Assembly (NCBI GenBank): GCA_026994735.1
Contig: JALWQD010000073.1
Location: 1-5,870, forward strand
DNA from: Gammaproteobacteria bacterium
Lineage (GTDB): Bacteria > Pseudomonadota > Gammaproteobacteria > SZUA-140
Reading direction: 5' to 3'
DNA: 5,870 bases
Shown: positions 1 through 5,839 of the stretch, in pieces
Numbering within the stretch: position 1 is the stretch's first letter
How the letters are laid out: each line of letters starts with the position of its first letter
The notes under the pieces: model-generated
What the model was told of the DNA's origin: nothing
Database searches by the model: none
Seen by the model: only the letters and a program-made list of their open reading frames with translations
Made by a program: the position numbers and the translations under genes

Positions 1-60
1 CTAGTCGGCAAAGTAACCATAAACTTTAGATTGTTATTGATATTTTGCGAACATCTAGAC

Positions 61-89
61 ACTATTTCCAGTCAGTCTGCCTTTTTCAA
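61..89 (-). promoter_or_regulatory. Candidate sigma-70 promoter pointing left
   Basis: Read on the minus strand there is TTGAAA (89-84), a 17-bp spacer, then AATAGT (66-61). This matches TTGACA at 5 of 6 and TATAAT at 4 of 6 bases, with ideal spacing. It would start transcription about 34 nt before the minus-strand ATG at 20-18, consistent with a divergent gene off the left edge. A weaker plus-strand pair, TTGATA (37-42) and CACTAT (60-65), also with 17-bp spacing, overlaps it. The assignment rests on pattern matching only. Confidence 0.27.
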
Positions 90-165
90 CAAGCCGCCAG
101 GCTCGCTACAGACAGACATTTCGTCGGCAGTCGCGGGCGCATATCTCGCCGCTATAGGTATTTTG

Positions 166-174
166 TGACATAAT
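166..174 (+). promoter_or_regulatory. Candidate extended -10 promoter for the DAHP synthase gene
   Basis: The sequence TGACATAAT combines an extended -10 TG dinucleotide with CATAAT, which matches TATAAT at 5 of 6 bases. The -35 region (about 146-151, TCGCCG) is poor, as is usual when an extended -10 compensates. Transcription would start near 181, giving a 5' untranslated region of about 55 nt that begins with the hairpin at 185-198. TGTGA at 164-168 resembles one Crp half-site, but no matching second half is present. Confidence 0.35.
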
Positions 175-184
175 TGCCCGTCTT

Positions 185-198
185 CGGCCATTTGGCCG
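185..198 (+). repeat. Small perfect inverted repeat in the 5' untranslated region
   Basis: CGGCCA and TGGCCG are exact reverse complements separated by TT; in RNA this gives at least five G/C-rich pairs with a small loop. It lies about 39 nt before the DAHP synthase start codon and just after the presumed transcription start. It could be a 5' stabilising stem or a protein-binding palindrome. It has no following T-run, so it is not an intrinsic terminator. Confidence 0.5.
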
Positions 199-236
199 TT
201 CGATAACTGCTAACTACCTACCTGGCCTAAAAATAA

Positions 237-1367
237 ATGATCCTCATACTTGCTCCCAATACTGATACTGAAAGCCCTGATTTCAAAAAACTTCTGGAAC
301 AGGTCAGTCATTTCAGAAATGTCCAAACCCGCGTCCATCAGGAAAACGGTACACGTCAGACGTTGACCGAAATTTACCTTGTTGGCGATACCGGTGGCCT
401 TGACCCGGATGCCATCTCCCAGCTGCCCTGTGTTGAGCGTGTCGTCCGTATTTCTGACAGTTATCGCGTCCTTGGCCGACACAAGGACAGCCAGCGGACA
501 ACAGCCTTCGAATATAATGGCATCACCTTCAGCCAGGATGACTTGCATGTCTTTGCCGGACTCTGTGCTGTTGACACGCCGGCTCATGTTGAAGAGATGA
601 TGAAGGCATTGCGTGATAACGGCCAGCAATGCACACGCATGGGTGCCTATAAACCACGGACAAATCCTTATGCCTTCCAGGGTCATGGCAAGGACTGCCT
701 GCCTTATGTCTTCGAGCTTGCCGGAAAATATGATATCAAGGTCATTGCTATGGAAGTCACCCATGACAGCCATATTGATGAGATCAATGAAGCCCTGGAA
801 ATGACGGGCCATCCCACCGGCGTCATGCTTCAGATTGGCACCCGCAATACACAAAACTTTGAACTCTTGAAAGCTGCCGGACGCCAGAAAAAACTGCCGG
901 TTCTGCTCAAAAGAGGTTTTGGCATCACCCTTGATGAATCGCTCAATGCCGCCGAATACCTGGCTAGCGAAGGTAACCGCAAAGTCATCTTCGCGCTCCG
1001 CGGGATGAAAACCAATATGGGTGATCCGCACCGTAACTTCGTTGACTTTTCTCATGTCGTATCGGTCAAGCGCATGACCCGCATGCCTGTTTGTATTGAC
1101 CCGTCTCACTCGGTCGGCACACGTGTCAGAGGACCGGACAATATCATGGATGTGTTTCATGTTACCGCCCAGGGTGTCATTGCTGGCGCGAACATGATCC
1201 TCGTCGATTTCCATCCACATCCTCAAAAGGCACTGGTCGATGGCCCCCAGGCACTGCGTCTGGAAGAATTGCCTTACTTCCTTGAAGATGTCCGTCTTGC
1301 CCGTGAGTCCTACCTTGCTCGGCGCAAACTAACCGATGATTTCCTCAAGGCTCACCCAGAGCCATGA
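237..1367 (+). CDS. aroF: 3-deoxy-7-phosphoheptulonate (DAHP) synthase, class I-beta, divergent
   Basis: Predicted to condense phosphoenolpyruvate with erythrose 4-phosphate to DAHP, the first step of the cytosolic shikimate pathway. The 376 residues show the two-part I-beta layout: an N-terminal ferredoxin-like regulatory domain (about 1-90, containing LPCVERVVRIS) and a DAHPS/KdsA-type barrel (about 103-350). Visible substrate motifs are GAYKPRTNPYAFQG (136-149), QIGTRNTQNF (199-208), PVLLKRG (221-227), ALRGMKT (253-259) and DPSHSVG (288-294). By comparison with the Thermotoga enzyme, the metal ligands map to C110, H291, D324 and D335. D324 replaces the usual Glu, and the canonical AGPC is AGLC here. 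An in-frame TAA lies directly before the ATG, so no longer start is possible. No Shine-Dalgarno sequence is visible, and initiation may depend on the A-rich stretch before the ATG. The regulator gene follows 19 bp downstream. Family placement is secure; the exact substrate is less so. Confidence 0.88.
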   Translation: MILILAPNTDTESPDFKKLLEQVSHFRNVQTRVHQENGTRQTLTEIYLVGDTGGLDPDAISQLPCVERVVRISDSYRVLGRHKDSQRTTAFEYNGITFSQDDLHVFAGLCAVDTPAHVEEMMKALRDNGQQCTRMGAYKPRTNPYAFQGHGKDCLPYVFELAGKYDIKVIAMEVTHDSHIDEINEALEMTGHPTGVMLQIGTRNTQNFELLKAAGRQKKLPVLLKRGFGITLDESLNAAEYLASEGNRKVIFALRGMKTNMGDPHRNFVDFSHVVSVKRMTRMPVCIDPSHSVGTRVRGPDNIMDVFHVTAQGVIAGANMILVDFHPHPQKALVDGPQALRLEELPYFLEDVRLARESYLARRKLTDDFLKAHPEP

Positions 1368-1372
1368 TGAAA

Positions 1373-1432
1373 AAGACAACCAGGCCATGGACAGGATCGT
1401 AACGGATGTCTATCCACCGGCCTGGTTGTCTT
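1373..1432. repeat. Perfect 14-bp inverted repeat around the Crp/Fnr gene start; candidate minus-strand terminator
   Basis: AAGACAACCAGGCC (1373-1386) and GGCCTGGTTGTCTT (1419-1432) are exact reverse complements, 32 nt apart. Pairing can continue outward as GATGAA (1366-1371) with TTCATC (1431-1436) if two A residues bulge, and inward as TGGA (1388-1391) with TCCA (1413-1416). The left arm ends directly before the ATG at 1387, and the right arm encodes residues 11-15 of the regulator. In plus-strand RNA the stem would bury the ribosome-binding region. On the minus strand the closing arm runs into TTTTTC, as in an intrinsic terminator, though the loop is long. This would stop transcripts reading through from ispDF before they enter the DAHP synthase gene. 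The repeat is seen; its function is inferred. Confidence 0.6.
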
Positions 1433-2085
1433 CATCCTTTCTCAGGCTTGCAAACATTCATGATCCTGCCTGGATTAAATGCGTTACCGCCGCGAGCCTC
1501 CACAGCTATGGCAGTGCCCAGACCGTTTTTCAGGAAGGAGAAGATTGTCAGCAGCTAACCCTTGTCATTAGCGGCCTGCTCCGTATGCAGCGCTTTTCCA
1601 ATGATGGCCATGAGATCACACTGTATCATCTCTCCCCGGGTGAAATCTGTCATCTGACCGCCATCCGCCTCCTCAACAAAGGCCCTCATCAGAGTGATGC
1701 CATCACCGAATCAGACAGTCAGATAGCACGCTTACCCGGGCACCTTTTCAGACTCGCCGTACGCAGTTCTTCTTCCCTGAGCCGTTATGTATTTGCAGCC
1801 ATCGACAAGGGCCAGGAAAACTTGCTGACACTCATTGAAGATGTTGCCTTTGGTGATATGAACAAACGTCTTGTCGGGCACCTGCTCGCCCATCAGGACA
1901 ACACGCTCTTCATGACCCATCAGGAACTGGCCGCCGAGCTCGGTACTGCACGTGAGGTTGTCAGTCGACTGCTAAAAAACCTGGAGAGGCGCAGCTGCGT
2001 ATCGCTGCACCGGGGGAACATAGAAATTATCGACCGTCAGGCCCTCGAAGACTGTCTGACGAGTCAATCAGCCTGTCATCAGTGA
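1387..2085 (+). CDS. Crp/Fnr-family transcriptional regulator
   Basis: A 232-residue cytoplasmic DNA-binding protein. A cyclic-nucleotide-binding-type beta-barrel covers about residues 18-120 (FQEGEDCQQLTLVISG at 48-63, LSPGEICHLT at 82-91). A long dimerisation helix follows (about 124-165), then a Crp-type winged helix-turn-helix at about 175-222 (MTHQELAAELGTAREVVSRL, recognition helix about 187-197). The cysteines (32, 54, 88, 204, 223, 230) do not form the N-terminal FNR cluster. The barrel shows no clear cAMP-binding pattern, so the effector is unknown. I prefer the ATG at 1387, which begins 19 bp after the upstream stop. An in-frame ATG at 1336 would add 17 unconserved residues and overlap the DAHP synthase gene. 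Neither start has a good Shine-Dalgarno sequence. The gene is probably cotranscribed with the DAHP synthase gene. Its 3' end overlaps ispDF by 18 bp, tail to tail. Confidence 0.88.
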   Translation: MDRIVTDVYPPAWLSSSFLRLANIHDPAWIKCVTAASLHSYGSAQTVFQEGEDCQQLTLVISGLLRMQRFSNDGHEITLYHLSPGEICHLTAIRLLNKGPHQSDAITESDSQIARLPGHLFRLAVRSSSSLSRYVFAAIDKGQENLLTLIEDVAFGDMNKRLVGHLLAHQDNTLFMTHQELAAELGTAREVVSRLLKNLERRSCVSLHRGNIEIIDRQALEDCLTSQSACHQ

Positions 2086-3282
2086 AACAACAGAATATGC
2101 AGCAATGCCTTCACCACGCCCGGCAAAACCCATCCGCTCTGTTGTTGTCGCCTTGATATTGACCGCTGACAATGAGAGCGCCAGATCATCAGCCAGACAA
2201 ACACGCATGGCGGGAATATAGCTGGCCAACTTCGGGGCTTGGGCAACAATGGTCAGGTCGATATTGACCACTGAAAATCCGGCGGCGACAAGACGCTGAC
2301 AGACAGTACGCAAAAGTTGACGGCTGTCGATAGCACGATAACGGGGATCGTGATCAGGAAAGTGCTGGCCGATATCACCCAGTGCGGCAGCGCCGAGCAA
2401 GGCATCACAAAGGGCATGAATGGCGACATCACCATCTGAATGCGCTTCCAGCCCAAGACTATGTGCGACTTCGACCCCCGCCAGCATTAAAGGCACGCCG
2501 TCAATAAAACGATGGGCATCATAGCCGAATCCAGTGCGAAACATCTTTCTTGCTTCCCCTTTAGAATCGCCCTTGTCCCCAGGCAACAAGTAATGCCTGG
2601 CCGTCTCAAGATCGGCCGGCAAGGTCAACTTGAGGTTATCAGCGGAACCTTCGATGATGCGCGGCCGGGATCCCGCCCACTCCATGGCACTCGCTTCATC
2701 TGTTACCGGATGTCCAGCCGCCAAAGCCCCTATCAAGGCATCATGGAGCGCGCCTAAACGAAACATCTGTGGCGTCTGTGCACGCCAAAGGAGACGCCTG
2801 TCGACAGTTTCAAGAACACGGTAATCTTCGACGTGTTTAACTGTGTCGGTGACGGGAATTGCCAGCAGACCGCCAATCTCATCCTGAGCTAGAGTATCAA
2901 TCAGGGACGACAAATCGGCAGCAGACAGACAAGGCCGGGCAGCATCATGAACGAGCACCCAATCATCGCGATCAACGCCCTTATCGAGTAGATAGCGGAG
3001 AGCATTGGAGACAGAATCGGCGCGTTCCTTACCACCGGCGACAACATTAACCTCGGTCGTCGCTGGCAGTGACAACATTGGCCACCAGTTATCCTGTTCT
3101 GCCAGAGCAACAGTCAGTGAAACGATGCGCTGATCGGCAGACAAGGCGGCCAGAGTATATTCAAGAACCGTTTGCTGGCCGATGCGCAAATACTGTTTGG
3201 GAACAGCGGCTGCCATCCGTTGGCCAATCCCCGCTGCCGGTATAACTGCCCAGCACCGAGCCGTCGTATCTGTCGCTTTCAT
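2068..3282 (-). CDS. ispDF: Bifunctional IspD/IspF isoprenoid biosynthesis enzyme
   Basis: Fusion of two cytosolic MEP-pathway enzymes. Residues about 9-235 (numbered from the ATG) are IspD, 2-C-methyl-D-erythritol 4-phosphate cytidylyltransferase, with the CTP-binding signature PAAGIGQRM...PKQY (about 15-31), AGGKERADSV, VHDAARP, RAQTPQMF and DNLKLTLP. Residues about 247-404 are IspF, 2-C-methyl-D-erythritol 2,4-cyclodiphosphate synthase, with GFGYDAHRF (Asp and His metal ligands), EAHSDGD, IHALCDALLGA, GDIGQHFPD and the terminal-phosphate motif ATTTERMGFAGRGEG. IspE acts between the two steps and is not here. The length of 404 residues fits known IspDF fusions, best known from alpha- and epsilonproteobacteria. 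A TTG at 3288 is an alternative start two codons upstream, but I favour the ATG at 3282. Neither has a clear ribosome-binding site. It is the last gene of the minus-strand operon, 54 bp after ftsB. Confidence 0.93.
   Translation of the reverse strand: MKATDTTARCWAVIPAAGIGQRMAAAVPKQYLRIGQQTVLEYTLAALSADQRIVSLTVALAEQDNWWPMLSLPATTEVNVVAGGKERADSVSNALRYLLDKGVDRDDWVLVHDAARPCLSAADLSSLIDTLAQDEIGGLLAIPVTDTVKHVEDYRVLETVDRRLLWRAQTPQMFRLGALHDALIGALAAGHPVTDEASAMEWAGSRPRIIEGSADNLKLTLPADLETARHYLLPGDKGDSKGEARKMFRTGFGYDAHRFIDGVPLMLAGVEVAHSLGLEAHSDGDVAIHALCDALLGAAALGDIGQHFPDHDPRYRAIDSRQLLRTVCQRLVAAGFSVVNIDLTIVAQAPKLASYIPAMRVCLADDLALSLSAVNIKATTTERMGFAGRGEGIAAYSVVSLMTG
2542..2563 (-). promoter_or_regulatory. Internal ribosome-binding site and ATG for the IspF half
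   Basis: Inside ispDF, read on the minus strand, AGGGGA (2560-2555) lies 10 nt before an in-frame ATG (2544-2542). That ATG is exactly where free-standing IspF proteins begin (MFRTGFGYDAHRF). Directly upstream is an out-of-frame TAA (2563-2561). The arrangement of stop codon, Shine-Dalgarno sequence and ATG is that of two adjacent genes. A separate IspF polypeptide may therefore be made alongside the fusion. Confidence 0.45.
2579..2600 (-). repeat. Hairpin at the end of the IspD domain
   Basis: CCAGGCA (2579-2585) and TGCCTGG (2594-2600) are exact reverse complements around an 8-nt loop. The hairpin lies at the end of the IspD domain, about 35 nt upstream of the internal IspF start codon on the mRNA. 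There is no T-run after it. It could mark a former intergenic boundary or influence internal initiation, or it could be chance. Confidence 0.35.
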
Positions 3283-3336
3283 CGACAATAGCGGCGCTGT
3301 TCAGGCACTGTTTTCACTTCCGTGGGCGTAGACAAG

Positions 3337-3645
3337 CTACGGACCTTTCGGCTCATCGACAACAAGAAAGAATAATTCGCCATCGCGAATCATCCCGAGC
3401 TGGCTGCGCGCACGCTCTTCAATAGCCTCATCGCCCTGGCGGAGATCATTGACCTCCGCCAGCAACGCGCTGTTTCGTGCCGCCAGCTGTTCATTCTCAT
3501 CCTGTTGCCGATCGATCAGCTGACGTAATGACCAGACTGAAGGCAAACCACCATCACTAGACCACAGTTGCAATTGCAGAACAAACAACAATACCAGCAA
3601 CAGCAGGCAAAAGGCCTTCATTGTATTTGATATTGACTGCCACAT
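3337..3645 (-). CDS. ftsB: Cell division protein FtsB
   Basis: A 102-residue bitopic inner-membrane protein of the FtsQLB divisome subcomplex, which links early and late septum proteins and helps activate septal peptidoglycan synthesis. The sequence shows a short cytoplasmic N-terminus, one transmembrane helix (about 9-28, Leu-rich), then LWSSDGGLPSVW, a periplasmic coiled coil (about 38-70, RQQDENEQLAARNSALLAEV) and the conserved tail EAIEERARSQLGMIRDGELFF (72-92), all typical of FtsB. Its length is usual for the family. I use the ATG at 3645 because GGAG (3653-3650) precedes it. An internal ATG at 3621 would start right at the membrane helix and has no ribosome-binding site. It lies 29 bp after eno, the classic gammaproteobacterial neighbour. 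Confidence 0.93.
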   Translation of the reverse strand: MWQSISNTMKAFCLLLLVLLFVLQLQLWSSDGGLPSVWSLRQLIDRQQDENEQLAARNSALLAEVNDLRQGDEAIEERARSQLGMIRDGELFFLVVDEPKGP

Positions 3646-3649
3646 GTTG

Positions 3650-3653
3650 CTCC
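3650..3653 (-). promoter_or_regulatory. ftsB Shine-Dalgarno sequence
   Basis: GGAG, read on the minus strand, sits 4 nt before the ATG at 3645. It decides between this start and the internal ATG eight codons later, which has no purine-rich motif upstream. Confidence 0.6.
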
Positions 3654-3674
3654 GTCTGGTGAGCTCAGGAATGC

Positions 3675-4961
3675 TTACTGAGACTGGCCGCTAAGAACCT
3701 GACGGCCAGCGAAGCTGGCCCTGTCAGCGAGCGCTTCTTCAATTCGAATCAGCTGATTATATTTGGCGACCCGGTCTGAACGGGAAAGCGAGCCTGTCTT
3801 GATTTGGCCCGCATTCGTTGCGACCACCAGATCGGCAATAAAAACATCTTCAGTTTCACCTGATCGATGTGAGACGACGATCGCATAACCTGCCTGACGC
3901 GCCATCTCTATCGCTGCCAGAGATTCCGTCAGGGTGCCAATCTGGTTAACCTTGATCAGAATAGCGTTGGCGACACCTTTATCAATACCTTGCTGGAGAA
4001 TTTCAGTGTTCGTAACGAAGAGGTCATCACCAACCAGTTGCACACTTTTGCCCAATCGTTCTGTCAGCAATGCCCAACCGGACCAATCATCTTCAGCCAT
4101 CCCGTCTTCGATTGAAACGATCGGGTAACGATCAACCCAGTCGGCAAGGTAATCGACAAATTCGGCAGAAGTCAGTGACAAGCCCTCTGCCTCCAGGTGG
4201 TATTTACCTTCGCTATAAAACTCGCTGCTAGCAGGATCAAGGGCAATGGCGATATCTGTTCCCGGCTGATAACCGGCTTTTTCAATCGCTTCTAGAATCA
4301 CTTTCAGTGCGGACTCATTGTTGGGCAGGTCTGGCGCGAAGCCACCTTCATCACCGACTGCGGTATGAAAACCCTGCCCATGTAATACATCACGCAGACA
4401 ATGGAAGGTCTCTGCTCCCATTCGAATCGCTTCGGCAATACTCTTGGCACCGACAGGCATGATCATAAATTCCTGCATATCGATACTGTTAGCCGCGTGG
4501 GCACCGCCATTAATCACATTCATCATTGGCACCGGCAGGCACAAGTTTTTGGCAATAGCAAGGTGCTCGAAAAGAGGCTTGCCGGCACTGGCAGCAGCAG
4601 CACGGGCATTGGCCAAAGAAATGGCCAGTATGGCGTTTGCACCGAAACGTGATTTATTATCACTGCCATCGAGAGCGATCATCATGGCATCGATATTCGC
4701 CTGGTCCGCCGCATCCTGACCGATCAAGGCATCACGCAGCTCATGATTGACATGGCCAACAGCCTTCAGAACCCCCTTCCCCAGATAACGAGCCGGGTCA
4801 CCATCACGCAACTCGATGGCTTCTCGAATACCTGTTGAGGCACCGGAGGGTACCGCTGCCCGACCACAGCAACCATCAGCCAAAAAAACCTCGGCTTCTA
4901 CTGTTGGATTACCGCGAGAATCAAGGATTTCGCGTCCGATTATATCTACGATATTACTCAT
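3675..4961 (-). CDS. eno: Enolase (phosphopyruvate hydratase)
   Basis: Converts 2-phosphoglycerate to phosphoenolpyruvate in glycolysis and the reverse in gluconeogenesis; a Mg2+-dependent cytosolic enzyme. The 428 residues are full length for bacterial enolase. Seen in order: the N-terminal IIGREILDSRGNPTVE, the loop PSGASTG (38-44), GDEGGFAP (203-210, catalytic Glu205), Mg ligands Asp242 (in ALDPASSEFY), Glu285 (in SIEDGMAEDDW) and Asp312 (in LVGDDLFVTN), catalytic Lys337 in the signature LIKVNQIGTLTE, SHRSGETED (364-372) and KTGSLSRSDRVAKYNQLIRIEE. The start fits the family exactly, although its ribosome-binding site is weak. It lies 38 bp after kdsA. Its product phosphoenolpyruvate is a substrate of both KdsA and DAHP synthase. 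In many gammaproteobacteria enolase also scaffolds the RNA degradosome; nothing here tests that. Confidence 0.98.
   Translation of the reverse strand: MSNIVDIIGREILDSRGNPTVEAEVFLADGCCGRAAVPSGASTGIREAIELRDGDPARYLGKGVLKAVGHVNHELRDALIGQDAADQANIDAMMIALDGSDNKSRFGANAILAISLANARAAAASAGKPLFEHLAIAKNLCLPVPMMNVINGGAHAANSIDMQEFMIMPVGAKSIAEAIRMGAETFHCLRDVLHGQGFHTAVGDEGGFAPDLPNNESALKVILEAIEKAGYQPGTDIAIALDPASSEFYSEGKYHLEAEGLSLTSAEFVDYLADWVDRYPIVSIEDGMAEDDWSGWALLTERLGKSVQLVGDDLFVTNTEILQQGIDKGVANAILIKVNQIGTLTESLAAIEMARQAGYAIVVSHRSGETEDVFIADLVVATNAGQIKTGSLSRSDRVAKYNQLIRIEEALADRASFAGRQVLSGQSQ
3699..3727 (-). repeat. Strong hairpin in the last codons of eno
   Basis: Read on the minus strand: CTGAC, AG, GGCCAGC, TTC loop, GCTGGCC, GTCAG. 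The inner 7-bp stem is perfect and very G/C-rich. A 5-bp outer stem continues after a 2-nt bulge, for 12 pairs within 29 nt. It encodes DRASFAGRQ near the enolase C-terminus and ends about 20 nt before the stop codon. No T-run follows, so it is more likely an mRNA-stability or processing structure between eno and ftsB than a terminator. Confidence 0.5.
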
Positions 4962-4999
4962 CTTTGCGCTTTTACTCTATTGATTGAATAGGGAATTGA

Positions 5000-5839
5000 T
5001 TACATATTTTCTTCGTCAAAGGCATGAGACTTAGCTGTTGTATCGATAGCCATTAGTGTCTCAAGAAGTGCTTCCATTCTATCCAGAGGCCAGGAATTGG
5101 GACCGTCACTGAGGGCCTTTTCCGGATTTGGATGTGTCTCCATGAAAAGCCCCGAGATACCGACCGCTGCAGCAGCACGTGCAAGTACCGGAACAAATTC
5201 TCGTTGTCCACCAGACGTTGTTCCCTGACCACCTGGCTGCTGCACTGAATGTGTGGCATCAAAAACAATCGGGCAATGACAGTCACGCATAATTGCCAAG
5301 CCACGCATATCTGAAATCAAGGTATTATAACCAAAACTGGCACCGCGTTCGCAGACCATGATTTGGTCATTACCAACCGCCCTCGCCTTGTCGATAACAT
5401 TTTTCATATCCCAGGGCGCGAGAAACTGGCCCTTCTTGATATTCACCGCCCGCCCCTGACGGGCAACGGCCTGAATAAAATTTGTCTGACGGCAAAGAAA
5501 GGCAGGCGTCTGGAGGATATCGACAACAGCGGCCACTTCAGCCAGGGGGGTATCTTCGTGAACATCCGTTAACACGGGCACGGAATAGACCTTGCGTACC
5601 TTTTCGAGAATACGCAGCCCCTCTTCAATACCCGGCCCCCGATAACTCTGACTTGATGAGCGGTTAGCCTTATCAAAAGATGACTTGAAGACAAAAGAAA
5701 TACCCAGTTTGGAGGTCATTTCCTTGAGTTGTCCGGCGGTATCCATGATCAGGTCTTCGGATTCAATGACGCAAGGCCCGGCAATCAGAAACAATGGCCG
5801 ATCAAGACCAACCTCAAAACCGCAAAGTTTCATCGTCAT
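5000..5839 (-). CDS. kdsA: 3-deoxy-8-phosphooctulonate (Kdo-8-P) synthase, metal-dependent type
   Basis: Condenses phosphoenolpyruvate with arabinose 5-phosphate to Kdo-8-phosphate, the precursor of the Kdo sugars in lipopolysaccharide inner core; a cytosolic barrel enzyme. The 279 residues contain IAGPCVIES (19-27), FKSSFDKANRSS (51-62), SYRGPG (65-70), TDVHE (91-95), CRQTNF (116-121), NIKKGQFLAPWDM (133-145), CERGASFGYN (163-172), FDATHSVQQPGG (193-204) and METHPNPEKALSDGPN (233-248). Cys23, His197, Glu234 and Asp245 form the metal site of the metal-dependent class; E. coli KdsA has Asn at the Cys position. I use the ATG at 5839 because GGGAAG (5853-5848) precedes it by 8 nt. The ATG two codons later (MKLCGFEVG) is too far from that motif. 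It leads the operon section visible here, just before eno. Confidence 0.97.
   Translation of the reverse strand: MTMKLCGFEVGLDRPLFLIAGPCVIESEDLIMDTAGQLKEMTSKLGISFVFKSSFDKANRSSSQSYRGPGIEEGLRILEKVRKVYSVPVLTDVHEDTPLAEVAAVVDILQTPAFLCRQTNFIQAVARQGRAVNIKKGQFLAPWDMKNVIDKARAVGNDQIMVCERGASFGYNTLISDMRGLAIMRDCHCPIVFDATHSVQQPGGQGTTSGGQREFVPVLARAAAAVGISGLFMETHPNPEKALSDGPNSWPLDRMEALLETLMAIDTTAKSHAFDEENM

Larger units (their letters stand above)
1..236. other. Non-coding region upstream of the DAHP synthase gene
   Basis: No convincing gene lies here. The left part, about 11-55, is AT-rich and promoter-like. The frame starting at base 1 is open to a TGA at 166-168 (55 codons), but it has no recognisable product and only rare-type starts, so I do not call it. 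On the minus strand an ATG at 20-18 begins a frame (MVTLPT...) that runs off the left edge. With the minus-strand promoter-like pair at 61-89, this suggests a divergent gene just outside the window, but six codons cannot prove it. There is no ATG on the plus strand before 237, so no ATG-started aromatic leader peptide is visible. Confidence 0.6.

Noticed and set aside
37..51. FNR-like site TTGAT-N4-TGCGA and a Crp-like half-site TGTGA at 164-168
   Set aside because: The second half-site of each is poor or missing, so neither supports binding by the downstream regulator.
1..168. Open frame from the left edge to TGA at 166-168 (ends ...AVAGAYLAAIGIL)
   Set aside because: The end looks slightly hydrophobic, but the first part is AT-rich and promoter-like, no family is recognisable, and only rare-type start codons occur.
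210..1226. A 338-codon open frame on the minus strand opposite the DAHP synthase gene
   Set aside because: It runs in exact codon register with the sense gene, so its openness follows from the sense gene avoiding TTA, CTA and TCA codons. Its translation shows no recognisable domain, while the sense frame is a clear enzyme.
1336..1386. Longer start of the Crp/Fnr regulator at ATG 1336
   Set aside because: The added residues are polar and unconserved, the start lies inside the DAHP synthase gene and has no Shine-Dalgarno sequence; it is not excluded, only less likely.
2666..2675. Palindrome CGGGATCCCG inside the IspD coding region
   Set aside because: A single 10-bp palindrome in a conserved coding segment is expected by chance and cannot form a hairpin with a workable loop.
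3327..3341. Hairpin CGTAG-ACAAG-CTACG over the ftsB stop codon
   Set aside because: Only five pairs and no T-run; ispDF follows closely in what looks like one operon, so a terminator here is unlikely.
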